Source of the DNA: Malachius bipustulatus
Taxonomy: Eukaryota; Arthropoda; Insecta; Coleoptera; Melyridae
Reading direction: 5' to 3'
DNA: 64,000 bases
Assembly (NCBI GenBank): GCA_910589415.1
Contig: OU342631.1
Span: 310,001 to 374,000 of the forward strand
Below the pieces are notes generated by a model. That model was not told the origin of the DNA and made no database searches. It saw nothing but the letters and a program-made list of their open reading frames with translations. Numbering within the stretch: the first letter of the stretch is position 1; every line of letters starts with the position of its first letter. The translations under genes were made by a program, and so were the position numbers. Shown piece by piece: positions 33,449 through 44,751 of this stretch.

Positions 33449-33811
33449 TCAAACATTCAGATTGGGATTAGTAAACCTGACGTATTTCAGCAAGTCGTCG
33501 TTCTCCTCGCATACAAATGGCTTGCGATGATGGCAAGCAACGTCGTGCCAGTTGACTCCGTCGTTGTAGAATTGGTTTAGGATCGCCAAGCAGTTTTCTG
33601 TAGCGCCTCCCTGTTGGGCTTCCCGGTTGTCAGGCTGTGGTAGGCCTATGCCACCGGTCGGTGACCAATCATTCTGGTCTCTCTGGGTCGTGGGAGCCAA
33701 TTTCTGCAAGACCGCGGTCCAGAACCATCCATTCACGTTCAATGGTTGGAGATCTGCACGGTCGCAACCTTTGAAATCGCATAGACGACCTGATGTCCAA
33801 ATGTACTTCAC
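33449..33811 (-). CDS. C-type lectin, last exon
   Basis: Acceptor TTTCCAG then VKYIWTSGRLCDFKGCDR, the end of helix and long-loop region of a C-type lectin domain. NGWFWTAVLQKLAPTT, GIGLPQPDNREA, ENCLAIL, GVNWHDVACHHRKPFVCEE follow, ending YVRFTNPNLNV-stop. QPD is the galactose-type sugar-binding triplet; the usual WND is replaced by WHD. Cysteines expected for the fold (ENC, VAC, FVC) are present, plus the GRLC...GC pair. The product is expected to be secreted. This short-tailed lectin type looks widely conserved in insects; a relation to the Drosophila cuticle lectin schlaff is a guess. Phase 0 with the preceding exon. Confidence 0.92.
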   Translation of the reverse strand: MKYIWTSGRLCDFKGCDRADLQPLNVNGWFWTAVLQKLAPTTQRDQNDWSPTGGIGLPQPDNREAQQGGATENCLAILNQFYNDGVNWHDVACHHRKPFVCEENDDLLKYVRFTNPNLNV

Positions 33812-34075
33812 CTGGAAAAGAAAGTTTTTCACGTTAAAAAAATCTGTAATGATTTTTGTATGATAATATGATAACGGTAATTGATGTATAATGATAATCC
33901 TCAATCAGATAAATGGAATACACACTCAGTATTTTAGTACCTCTGCCCTAAAATATTAATCAGTCAAATTTTGACTTGAATACTGAATAGGCGGATAATG
34001 ATTATTTTAAAGCGCCTTAAAACGTTTCAATTATTAGAGTTTGAGTTTTTTTAGTGACAAATAATAATTATTTTA

Positions 34076-35199
34076 CAGGGTGTTTCACCAGCAGATCGAC
34101 GTAGCTTAAGAGCAGAGGTGTAGTTTTTAAAGGCGATTCAGGATCCGGTTTTGAAATTTCCCTGAGGCTCTTCGTTTCGATGATACAGGGGTATTTTGTC
34201 GAAATTTTTGATAAGCAACAAATTGATGGATTTTTATGGAAAATTTGGTAGATATGCTCCACCAATGATACTTAATACCCCTCGCATTTTTCGCCGAATC
34301 GAAAACTGCAGGGCCGTACTTGATTTTTCAGGTCTCTATCGGTTTTGTCAAAAAGTTCACCCTGCGTATGAATTTTCTTCAAAGCTTAGTATCATTTTCT
34401 AAAACACGATGAACAATGCTAGAATTGCGGTAAAAAATTACTTGGTACCATTAAACTGAATCGAGAAGAAAATAAAAGCTTTTAGTTTTTCAGGATTTCA
34501 ATTCATGGTTGTTAATAATTTTCGAAAAATCAAATGTGATTTTTTTTTAAACTTGCCTACTTTGTAGTTACATATTTCAAATAAATTTGCTCTACCTACA
34601 GATTTAGCCAAGATTAGGGACCATTCTAGATTTTTTCGAGCTAAAAATAAGTTTTAACAAGAAAAACAACTAAAAGAAGAAATGGTAATTTTAATGACAA
34701 CCAAACACATGAGCGTATAAGTATAATACAATAATTTAACACATTAATACATAAACAATTAAGTACACAATAAACGAAACATAAAAAAACTACATAAACG
34801 TTGGAAAGAAAAACTAGAATTCATTGCAGATAATGTTGAAAGAGGGCTCCATTTTTTTGATATTCTGTTTTTGATGTTCTTTGAAAAAAATGTTTACAGG
34901 GTGAACTTTTTGACAAAACCGATAGAGACCTGAAAAATTAAGTACGGCCCTGCAGTTTTAGAATCGGCGAAAAATGCGAGGGGTATTAAGTATCATTGGT
35001 AGAGCATATCTACCAAATTTCATTGAATTCCATCAATTCGTTCAAAAGATACTGCTCATTGAAAATTTTTGCCAAAATGCATGAATCACCCTGTAACATC
35101 GAAACGAAGGGCCTCAGAAAAAATTTAAATTCAGATCCTGAATCGCCTTGAAAAACTACACATACCCTTAAGCTATGTCTTAGCAGATAAAACACCCTG
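34076..35199. mobile_element. Long-arm inverted-repeat element (1124 bp)
   Basis: Ends CAGGGTGTTTCACCAGCAG and (reverse-complemented) CAGGGTGTTTTATCTGCTAA are flanked by TA. The arms run about 290 bp (GTATCATTGGT, GCGAGGGGTATTAAG, GGTCTCTATCGGTTTTGTC), each with a second CAGGGTGAACTTTTTGAC-type word at the inner end. The unique centre is about 500 bp. Non-coding. Confidence 0.87.
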
Positions 35200-35209
35200 T
35201 ATTTATTTA

Positions 35210-36970
35210 CCATTTCATTAATTTTATTTCGAAATCACAAACAAAAATAGAAATTATGAAGAGTAGTGGTAAAAAATGGCATGAAAAATAAGATCATAAA
35301 TAAATGGCAAGATAGGTAGTATACCATGGAGTAATTTAATCTGTTTCTCAAATAATTATAGTCAAAATTATTATTGATTTCCGCAAAAATTATTTGAATG
35401 TTAGTTCTTGGGCAGACTTTTTAACTTTATCTAATATTTCAGGATGCATGTGAAAGCCGATGCCCGCGAAACGAATTCTTGTAATCTTCGCAGGCCATAA
35501 GGTTAATATCTTAAACGATATCTTAGACATTTACGAAGATTGTCCGGAATATCACATAAACGAAAGTCTAAAATTATTGAATAACATCAGATTATTGTAA
35601 TTTTATATTGTTTAACCTTTTTAAAGTTTACATAAATAATTATTTTTATCAATAGGTACAAGTTTTTTTTTTCATTACTTTTTTTCAAATTTCATTTGGT
35701 AAGTTGCTGAAACCTTCCGGCAAGCTAAGAAAGTAATGTTGCAGATGCAATGTTTCAGCAAGCTCACTTTTGAAACCGCGTTGAAATCTTACTTCAGCAA
35801 ACGTAATTTTGAACTGCATCGATGTTGCAAACGTAATGTTGCGATTGGATGTGTTTCATCACCGTGTATTTCGGAAAATCGACGGAAACTAATGTTACAA
35901 CTTGTCTTTGAAATGCAGCAGAGTTTCAAATGGAATAAAACACAACCAATGTTTACTGCAGGTGGTTCTTTGTATTAGGTGATGATGATTTATGAAGATA
36001 AAATAATGGATAATAATAATAAAGGTAAGTAGATGATATGGTAATTAAAAGGTAAATTTGAATTTCAAGATACAAGGAAACTCCCAAATCATGGTAATTA
36101 AAATTTTCTATTCTTCAAAAAGGTTCATTACTTTTTTCCATATTTGCGAGCGCTTATTATTGCCCGAAAATAGTTACATTTTGTATACCAAGGGCACTAA
36201 ATCATTCCTTGGAGTACTAAGGGAAAGATTGCTGCCGAGGGCATTCTACGGCCGAGGCAAAAGTCAGTCTCGAAGACTCATGTTTTAAAAATAATTGATT
36301 AATTCAAATTTGAGATTGTTTAGCCCCAATTTGACGTGGAAAGCTATTGGAGAATACAATATATCTTATGAGAACAACCTTCAGTGCTTATGTATTTATT
36401 TTTTATTTTTTTGACTAATATTTATTTTATTTCTTTTAGAAATACCATAAAAGAGACTTGATCTTCAAATTTTGACAATAGTTATAAAAACGAATAAAAA
36501 TATTTTAAATTTATAGTAAACCGCACCAAATATAATTGTCAGTAAATCATTTATAGGTAAATAGGTATATGTATACAAAGAAAACAAGTAAGTTATTTTG
36601 CAGTAACTCCGAACTACAATAATAATTATGCTACATGATTTGAGACAAAAAACTATTATTCAACAGTTTTTCCATACTTTTTTTAAGTATTTGTACAATA
36701 GTTACGTGATGTCTTAACTTGGAATATTAATATATGCTTCTCATATAACGACTGCAAAGTGATTATTGCAATGATATGCAAAAATTATACAATTACTTAA
36801 TGAGAATGTTGCTACTAATGAAGAAGAGGATAATTATTATTATGTAAAATCTATCGAGTTTAAGGATAAATTAATTTCATTGATTCTCGATTTCTTTGTA
36901 TAGCTTACTTATATGTACTTATACTTGTAGTCTTTTTAGTAAGTACCTACCTATTAGTAATTTTGTGTAG
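35210..36970. other. Intronic sequence; irregular GTTGCA-type repeats at 35700-35960
   Basis: Mostly featureless AT-rich DNA. Between 35700 and 35960 the words GTTGCA, CAGCAA and GTAATGTTGC recur in both orientations, as in subterminal repeats of a DNA element, but no clear termini were found. Confidence 0.4.
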
Positions 36971-36973
36971 AAA

Positions 36974-37341
36974 CAGGGTGTCTCGTATAATTTGTCCCTG
37001 TATCTTATTAAAGAATCTTAAGGTGATACGAATTGGCATACCATAATTTTATCTATAAGTTTCAAGTAGGTAGCCCCCTGAGACGCCACTGGAATTAATA
37101 AATTTATGTTATTCCTATCAAAGGAAGTTCCTTATAACGACAAGTAAACCTACCAAATCTTATTTAAATCAGCTGAAAGGTTTTTTATAATTAATAAAAA
37201 ATCGATTTATTTTCAAAATTTTACACCCTGTATCTAGAAAACGAAGCAAGCTAGAACATACGATTATATGAAAAAATTTTCTTAATTTTGGCTGGTAAAT
37301 ACGCCCTTAAAATCTTTTGCACTGAATTTTGAATCACCCTG
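36974..37341. mobile_element. CAGGGTG-ended MITE (368 bp)
   Basis: It starts CAGGGTGTCTCGTATAATTT and ends AATCACCCTG before TA; a second ACACCCTGTATC lies at 37221-37233. Terminal similarity is short, so the right border could be either site. Confidence 0.55.
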
Positions 37342-37780
37342 TATACATATATGTATATTTTAATTTTGCAAAATAGGATTGACTGCATTCATCTTCATTC
37401 AATTTGTGTGATTTTTTTCAAGTCTATTATAGGTACATTGTATAATACCTACGTAATTAAGAAAGCTTTTTAGCGACATTGATCGCGTTTGATAAAAAAC
37501 AAAATAACGCTTACATAATAATTGATCGAACCATACGTTTTGAAACGAATAATCAAAATCAAGATTCTTTTCTCCAGTTGGGGAAATCAAATTAGGATTT
37601 TCGAAACTGGCATACTTTAGGAAAATGGTTTGCGGCTAGAGGAAAAATTAGTAATAAGTGTTTCAAATTTCTATTGAAAGATTTGTGGAGCTACAATGTT
37701 TTCGAAAAACAAACTAATTGATTCTCTACCTAACATAATCTCATCCATCATGACATACTAATGTATGCGTTTGTTTCTCA

Positions 37781-39754
37781 TAGTGGAGAGGGTCTGTAAA
37801 AAAAAAGGCTCCATCCGCCTTGGACTCGAGAATTTTTTTTCATTTTTTTTTTCATAAAGTTGGACCCCCTCTTCATTTTGGTGGCATTTTCAAAAATTTA
37901 ATCGACGCCCTGGCGGAGAAATGTGCATGCGAAGACATCGGCAATGGGTTTTTTGCACATAACTCGCTTAATTCAACTCTGAGCATTTGTAGAAAAATGA
38001 AGAGCTCTCGAAGACGCTTAATTTGAACTTTGACTGGTCCAAATCGGTCAAACGGTTCTCGAGATATCGCATTTTCAATTTTAAGGCCCTTTCTTCAGGG
38101 TTCCGCCGCGGTGCGAATACACCGCCGTCCGTGTTCGCGTGTTTTGCATGGAAAAAATCGACTTGGGGACTTAATTTTTTTTTAATCGACAGACAGCAGT
38201 GTCCTCAATGATGCCTGAAGTTTTGAAGTCGCTATCTCGATTAGAGGGGGAGGGGGAGGGGAAATCATAATTAAAATTCAAATTGCTATAACTTTCGCTA
38301 ATATTGGGCCGTCGGGCCCAACCAATGGGAGATGACACTTTGGAATGCCTACTTTAAAATGGTATTTATTTTTTTTCGATTCCGCCAATATTGGCAAGAT
38401 GCCCGCAGAAAAACCAATTTCCCTCCCCCCTTTTTTTTCTTGAAACTGGTTTTTTGCCATGAAAGAAGGGGGTGGGGGTAAACATTTTTTCGTCATCAGA
38501 CGGGAATTTTTTTTATCTTTGATTTGAGCCCCAGTAGACCTCGATCGGACCATTATTAAGGTCACAGGGTCACCAAACGCGTTTGGTCCTGTAGAATGGC
38601 AACGATTAGGGTTAGCGGGTTCCGCTACCCGGCATTTTTTAGGGGTAAGTGTCCCCTTTCAAGATTTTCTTACCCCATGTCGCTATCTCAATTAGGGCCT
38701 GCACGCGGACGTGATTAATCTAGCCGAGGAGCAGCGAGAGCCGGGGGCGGAGCCTAGCGCTCCCTCTCCTTTCTCTCTTCTCTCACAGGTACACACGCTA
38801 GATTAATTGGTTTACATATCACGTCCGCGTGCAGGCCCTAATTGAGATAGCGACATGGGGTAAGAAAATCTTGAAAGGGGACACTTACCCCTAAAAAATG
38901 CCGGGTAGCGGAACCCGCTAACCCTAATCGTTGCCATTCTACAGGACCAAACGCGTTTGGTGACCCTGTGACCTTAATAATGGTCCGATCAAGGTCTACT
39001 GGGGCTCAAATAAAAGATAAAAAAAATTTCCATCTGATGACGAAAAAATTTTCACCCACACCCCCTTCTTTAAGGGAAAAAAAAACAGTTTTAAGAAAAA
39101 AAAGGGGGGAGGAAAATCGGTTTTTCTGCGGGCATCTTGCCAATATTGGCGAAATCGAAAAAATGAAAATACCATTTTAAAGTAGGCATTCCAAAGTGTC
39201 ATCTCCCATTGGTTGGGCCCGACGGCCCAATATTAGCGAAAGTTATAGCAATTTGAATTTTAATTATGATTTCCCCTCCCCCTCCCCCTCTAATCGAGAT
39301 AGCGACTTCAAAACTTCAGCCATCATTGAGGACACTGCTGTCTGTCGATTAAAAAAAAAATTAAGTCCCTACGTCAATTTTTTCCATGCAAAACACGCGA
39401 ACACGGACGGCGGTGTATTCGCACCGCGGGGGAACCCTGAAGAAAGGGCCTTAAAATTGAAAATGCGATATCTCGAGAACCGTTTGACCGATTTGGACCA
39501 GTCAAAGTTCGAATTACGCGTCTTCGAGAGCTCTTCATTTTTCGACAGGATATTTACTATGCTCAGAGTTGAATTAAGCGAGTTATGTGCAAAAAACCCA
39601 TTGCCGATGTCTTCGCATGCACATTTCTCCGCCAGGGCGTCGATTAAATTTTTGAAAATGCCACCAAAATGAAGAGGGGGTCCAACTTTATGAAAAAAAA
39701 ATGAAAAAAAATTCTCGAGTCCAAGGCGGTTCGAAAGTTAGACCCTCTCTACTA
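37781..39754. mobile_element. Nearly 2-kb foldback (palindromic) element
   Basis: Outer ends TAGTGGAGAGGGTCT and (reverse-complemented) TAGTAGAGAGGGTCT. Two arms of about 940 bp (37781-38723 and 38797-39754) are highly complementary along their whole length. Examples are CCGCCTTGGACTCGAG, GCGCGGTGCGAATACACCG-type sequence and GGACACTTACCCC. A 73-bp GC-rich spacer with a CT-rich run joins them. Open frames in one arm recur mirrored in the other and code for nothing recognisable. No transposase seen. Confidence 0.92.
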
Positions 39755-39783
39755 TCAGTATAGCTTTAGATAATTGAAAAATA

Positions 39784-40312
39784 CAGGGTGTTAAGAAAAT
39801 GACGGATAAAATCTTCAGTAGGTACATTGTAGGGGACACTCAGTAGAGTACGGGAAAAATAATTAAAAAAATTCTGTTCTTCAAATTGGTGAGATAAAAA
39901 ATGCCAAAGTTAACATTTTACTATCTTTGTTTTTCAGTATTTGCAAAAACTAATTGATTTTACAGATATAAAAAGGGTACTTTAATCGGTATCAATTTAA
40001 AAAAAATTGCTTAAGATGTACTACTGGCTTGGAAAATTTAATAAGATTTTTTTTTCTTTTCTAAGATGCTGAAAAAAAAGCATTTGGCAACAACGGTTTT
40101 GATACCTTGACTACCTGCATTGTTAGAAATTAGACGAAATTACCAAATACCAACTGTTATCGTGTTAAACGTTGCCAAATTTATTGTTCAATATTTTGTT
40201 TATATATCTTTTAAAATGTAGCTCTGGACTTTTTTAAATTATTTTCCCGTACTTTACTGAGTGTCCCTTACAATGTACTGAAAAGTTTATCCGTCATTTT
40301 CTTAACACCCTG
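39784..40312. mobile_element. TA-flanked inverted-repeat element (529 bp)
   Basis: Ends CAGGGTGTTAAGAAAATGAC and GTCATTTTCTTAACACCCTG are perfect inverted repeats flanked by TA, with about 90 bp of further arm similarity (GTACATTGTA, GGGACACTCAGTA). Non-coding. Confidence 0.9.
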
Positions 40313-40540
40313 TATACAGGCCATTGTATCTAAAAGAAGGAACTTAACGTCATAACTCATTATACTATAAATAGTCGGCTATTTTGAAATTATTATATGA
40401 AAAAGATCTAATTATCCGAAACAACATTCCTTAAGAAGGGTACAGGGGCAAATAATATGAGAGACCATGTACATTATTTTAAATTACTTTAGATCTACTT
40501 ACTAACTAAATTATATATTATTTTTTATTTTATACATATA

Positions 40541-41695
40541 CGGGCTGATCAGTAACTCGCGCACTCGGAGCAAAATTGATAAACTTCACTTTTTAAGAGT
40601 AGTACATTTTCTTACCGCAGTGCTGTAAGCTTTTTTTTCTAAAGATATTACCATTAAAAAAAATAAAAGTGCAACTTTGCATCGAACATGTGAAATGTGA
40701 ATAAGTTCGGGTTAGATATTATTTTCATTATTTTCATTTTCATGGAACAGAAGGCATTCACATATTTCAATATTTGATAATTATATGCTTAGGTGAGTTT
40801 GCACGGTTGCCAGACTTAAAATTTCGTTCAGGTTTAGGTATGTTGTTGATTTTTAACATTTTCGATTTATCTGTAATAGATGTTTTGTTAGAAAAACAAA
40901 AACTTGAAGCATGCAGTATTTAATCTACAGGGTGATCAGTAACTCGCGCACTCAGAGCATGCTGCGGTAAACTTCACTTTTTAACAGTGGTAAATTTTCT
41001 TACTGCAGTGTTTTAAGTTCCTTTTTTCCAAAGATATGACCATTTTTGTAGAAAAAAAAGGTGACAACACTACACCGAATATGTGAATAAGTTCGGGTTA
41101 GATGGTATTGTTATTATTTTTATTTCCATAGCAACGAAGGCTTTTGAATATTTTATATTCTAAGTTGAGTTTAGGCGGTTGCCAAACTTCAAATTTCGTT
41201 CAGATTTAGGTATGGTATCAATTTACAACATTCTCAATTCCTCTGTAAAGAGATTTTGTGGAAAAAATATTGATGAATTATATGGTATTCGTTCCAGATA
41301 TTACAGTAACCTAAATTTTTCATTAATTATTGTTATCACAGTTATTGAAAAAATTAGCTTAAAACTCGGATGAGGGAAACTGTGTAACTTGTAAATCAAC
41401 CGTTGGATTCAATTTTTTTTGCAGAATATCCTTAATTTTAATGGGCTCTATAACGGAGTGTATTCGGAGTGCGCGAGTTACTGATCAGCCTGTATATACC
41501 TACTGTAGCAGACCGACTTTTTCACTGATTTTTATCATAGTTATTAAAATAATTAGCTCCAAACTAGGATGAGGGAAACTCTGTAACCCGAAAACTAACC
41601 ATCGGATTAATTTTTTTTGTAGATTATCCTTTTAATGTTAATAATTGGCTCTGTAACGCCTTTTATTTGGAGTACGTGAATTTCTGATCAGCCTG
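40541..41695. mobile_element. CAGGGTGATCAGTAACTCG family, copy 2, split by copy 3
   Basis: The left part (40541-40927) starts CGGGCTGATCAGTAACTCGC. The right part (41493-41695) ends CTGATCAGCCTG before TA. Together they make one family member, interrupted at a TA by copy 3 (40928-41492). The outer copy is more diverged than the inner one, as expected if older. Confidence 0.82.
40928..41492. mobile_element. CAGGGTGATCAGTAACTCG family, copy 3 (565 bp)
   Basis: Ends CAGGGTGATCAGTAACTCGC and GCGAGTTACTGATCAGCCTG flanked by TA. It closely matches 7101-7674 in reverse orientation along its full length and sits inside copy 2 of its own family. Confidence 0.88.
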
Positions 41696-41699
41696 TATT

Positions 41700-42850
41700 T
41701 CTCGGAATCTTTCGAAAAAATGTGACGCGGATTTCTTCAAATCCATGTATGTACTTATGTGATGTAATTATTTTCACCTTGCTTGTTGTTTGTTATTTAT
41801 TATGTTCCAAGCTTTTGCAGTATATTGAACAGTCATTCCATAAGTATCCATTCATACTTTAATTAAATAGTTATATAAATTAACGGTTTTTATTTGACTA
41901 AGCAGAATCACTTTTACTTATGCAGGTATTGTAATTATTGTATGTATCATGGTACGTACTTAATAAGAAACTAATAAGAAACTTTCACGAATACCTAATT
42001 TCTACAATGGCAATTTAAATGCGAAGATCTATCGGGCGAGATCACCTACGTCAAGGCAGGGCTGTCAATTCCGCCGTTCTTATCATCGCAAAGTTTCAAT
42101 TATCACCATTAAACTAGTTGAATGACCACTCTTAAATAAATGACCACTAAGTGCAATTTTACAATGCAATAAGTAAATAAAAATATGTTTACTTAAATGA
42201 TGTTCATGGAGATAACATTGCACCTTTTAGTATTAAAACAAACAAATTTAATCTATCAACAGGTTGGTGACACTAGTAATTATTTTATTTTAAGCTAAGA
42301 ATAGAAAAAATGGTTACTTCAATAAAAGTTTGGTAAACTGAAACTGTAAACAAATAGGTTCCTACTGTTATTTCCCTAAAAAAACGTAATAGTACCTCTT
42401 AGAATGTATTTTAATTTCAGCAGTAATCAACCTGACCTCAGGAGTCCTTAATAGGTAGTTTTCTGGTGCATTTACCCTATTTTTGTTCTTTCACATTTAA
42501 GGGCAAAACTTGGAAAAAGTCTTTTCGAAAAAATAAATCACGGAAGTTACCTAGGAAATATTTTCTGGTAATAAGGAGGAGAATCAGTATGTGTTTTTGG
42601 AAGTAGGAGGCATGAATAATGTAGGGTAGGTACTAAACAATGAAAATGGTATAGCTTGATTTTAGATTTTCCAGACAATTATCATATATTTTTCGTGTGA
42701 CAAAGCTATGTTCTTATAAAAGTACACGGTTATCCAATTTGTGGTTTCAAAAGTAAAACTAAATAAAAGACATATAAAATAAAATTTGGGTAAATCTCAT
42801 CATTAAGTGCATATTTTGATTGCTATATCAGTTTAGCAATGACATTCTTT
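41700..42850. other. Intronic sequence, nothing recognised
   Basis: AT-rich, no inverted-repeat ends or coding remnants seen. Confidence 0.5.
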
Positions 42851-42879
42851 TGCGCACTATACCTTTTCAACGTCAATTT

Positions 42880-43060
42880 CATAAAAAGTAAAATCAAATT
42901 CAGAAAAGGGACTTCTATTTCAGAATAGTTAATTCAGATTCAGAAAAAGTAATTTCAATTTCAGAAAAGTAAGCTCATATTCAGAATAGGTAAAGTCAAC
43001 TTCAGAAAAAGTAAAAACAATTTGAGAATAAGTAATTCCAATTTAGGAAAAAGTACTAAT
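42880..43060 (+). repeat. 21-bp minisatellite, forward block
   Basis: About nine degenerate units around TCAGAAAAAGTAAATTCAAAT. The same unit in reverse orientation fills 43700-43860 and 44310-44480. Confidence 0.8.
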
Positions 43061-43489
43061 TTTTTACCCTTTATTAGAGAAATATTAGCGTAGATAAAAT
43101 TTTTGCATCATTTGATATTATTTGTGTTTAAACTTTGTGTTAATTGCATAAAAGTGGGTACAATTTTCGTAAGCTTTTAATAAAAATTAATACAAGGGTC
43201 ATGGAGTGATGACGAAATATTAACAATGCAGTAAGAAGACGTAGGGAAAGTTTGAAGGTAATGAAATAATTTATGAACGCATATTGAGTCAAGTCAAGTT
43301 GAAACAGAACAAATGGTGATAGTATGGGAAGAAGGTGTTATGCATTCCAAACGGCTACATCAAGGTTTTGCTTTCTGTCTAAGCAGTCCCACTGACCACC
43401 ACCCCCAATCGATTGCATATTATATTTTTCATAAACATTCGAAAATTAATCTCAAAAATAGTGTGATGTTTGATGATCGAACCCACGAT

Positions 43490-43545
43490 CTTGGGCCCCA
43501 TCAGAGATCTTGCGCCCATGCACCAGGATTCCTTTGTGGGGTGCC
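43490..43545 (-). ncRNA. tRNA-like stretch (SINE head?), copy 1
   Basis: The minus strand reads TCCTGGTGCATGGGCGCAAG then CGTGGGTTCGATCATC, with A-box-like TGGTGCATGGG and B-box-like GGTTCGATC about 40 bp apart. Probably a SINE head or tRNA relic. The stems do not form a clean cloverleaf. Confidence 0.4.
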
Positions 43546-43699
43546 CTACAAAATAGCTAATATCACAGTAAATAAAAACCATATACATCACACCGAAAAA
43601 AACTATCAAAATTTTAAAATAAAAAGCATATTATGCACCTATATTATAATAAATGCATTTATAAAAGAATAACAACAACGTTGTTTATTTATTAGACCT

Positions 43700-43860
43700 T
43701 TAAGTCTAATTTTCTGAAATTGCTTTTACCTATTCTGAATTTGATTTTACCTTTCTGGAATTGAAGTTACCTTTTATGTATTTGATTTTACTTTTTCTGA
43801 ATTTGAATTTACTTTTTCTGAAATAGAGGTAATTTTTTTTGAATTTGACATTGAAAAGGT
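43700..43860 (-). repeat. 21-bp minisatellite, reverse block 1
   Basis: Units of the type TTTCTGAATTTGATTTTACT, seven to eight copies. Read on the minus strand they encode SEKVxSN-type heptapeptides. Confidence 0.8.
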
Positions 43861-44084
43861 ATATACACTAAGTTGAAACAAAAGGTACTTAATAAATTTG
43901 AAGTTTCTAGCAGCAAATGGAGTGCCCCAATGTGTAATGGTATCGACGGAAGGTGTTATGCACCCCAAACGCCTAGGCCTTCAAGGCCCTTTCGGTCTCG
44001 GTGTCAATCCCACTGGCCCTCACCGCCCAATCAATCGCATATTACATTTGTCATAAACATTCGAAAATTAATCTGCAAAATAGT

Positions 44085-44165
44085 GAGGGCTGAGCCAAGA
44101 TCGAACCCATGATCTTGGGCTCCGTCGCCAGAGTCACCCATGCACCAGGAGCCTTTGTGGGGTGC
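44085..44165 (-). ncRNA. tRNA-like stretch, copy 2
   Basis: The minus strand reads CTCCTGGTGCATGGGTGACT, GACGGAGCCCAAGATCATGG, GTTCGATCTTGGCTCAGCC. It is closely related to copy 1 at 43490-43545 with the same A- and B-box-like words. Confidence 0.4.
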
Positions 44166-44309
44166 CCTACAAAGCAACTAATACATCACAGTAAATAAAC
44201 ATACATCACACCGAAAAAATTATGAAAATAAACATATTATGTATATGTACCTATAGTATAATAAATGCATTTATAAAAGATGATTTATTCACAGGAAGTT
44301 TTAAATCTA

Positions 44310-44480
44310 ATCTTCTGAAATTGCTTTTACCTATTCTGAATTTGATTTACCTTTCTGAAATTGAAGTTACCTTTTCTGTATTTGATTTAACTTTTTCTGT
44401 ATTTGATTTAACTTTTTCTGAATTTGATTTAACTTTTTCTGAAATAGAGGTTACTTTTTCTGAAGTTGACATTGAAAAGG
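44310..44480 (-). repeat. 21-bp minisatellite, reverse block 2
   Basis: About eight units; on the minus strand an uninterrupted frame reads SEKVKSN, TEKVKSN and similar, seven residues per unit. Nearly a copy of block 1. Confidence 0.82.
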
Positions 44481-44489
44481 TATAGTGTT

Positions 44490-44751
44490 TAAAAGTATGT
44501 GATTTAACGCACTTGTGCTTGAAAATGAAGAGTGCTAATTGAAAGCAAGCTTTCATGAAGTCTGCTGTCCCTTTGACAATATAAAATACCAATTTATAGG
44601 ATTCATAAATTATTGTTGTTTCTTGGTGACTTAACAAAAAATCTTGTGTAACAGCGGCATTGCAAAAGAAGTGTTTCAGCACTTGACGATTTTCAAACTC
44701 TGCCTTCGGACTTGTTTGACGCCTTTGGCCTTTTTTGACAATTTTAGTCAC
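44490..44751 (-). CDS. Unrecognised open frame leading into the minisatellite
   Basis: The minus-strand frame starts MTKIVKKGQRRQTSPKAEFE and runs about 90 residues (LKHFFCNAAVTQDFLLSHQE). It then continues without a stop into the SEKVKSN repeats of the neighbouring minisatellite, 134 codons in all. I recognise no domain. It may be a decayed coding exon or chance. Confidence 0.25.

Larger units (their letters stand above)
42855..44487. mobile_element. CACTA-like composite with minisatellite subterminal arrays
   Basis: Left end CACTATACCTTTTCAACGTC and right end (reverse-complemented) CACTATACCTTTTCAATGTC. Arrays of a 21-bp unit lie inside both ends in opposite orientation. The right half is duplicated: a block with a tRNA-like stretch plus minisatellite occurs at about 43325-43862 and again at 43945-44487, the first ending in a decayed terminus (AAAAGGTATATACACT). 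TIRs opening CACTA with subterminal repeats fit the CACTA/CMC superfamily, but no transposase or target duplication is visible. Confidence 0.6.

Noticed and set aside
33627..33863. Plus-strand 78-codon frame
   Set aside because: Shadow of the lectin exon on the opposite strand.
38278..39672. Several open frames of 70-158 codons
   Set aside because: They are mirror images of one another across the palindrome arms and show no protein family features; frames inside a foldback repeat.
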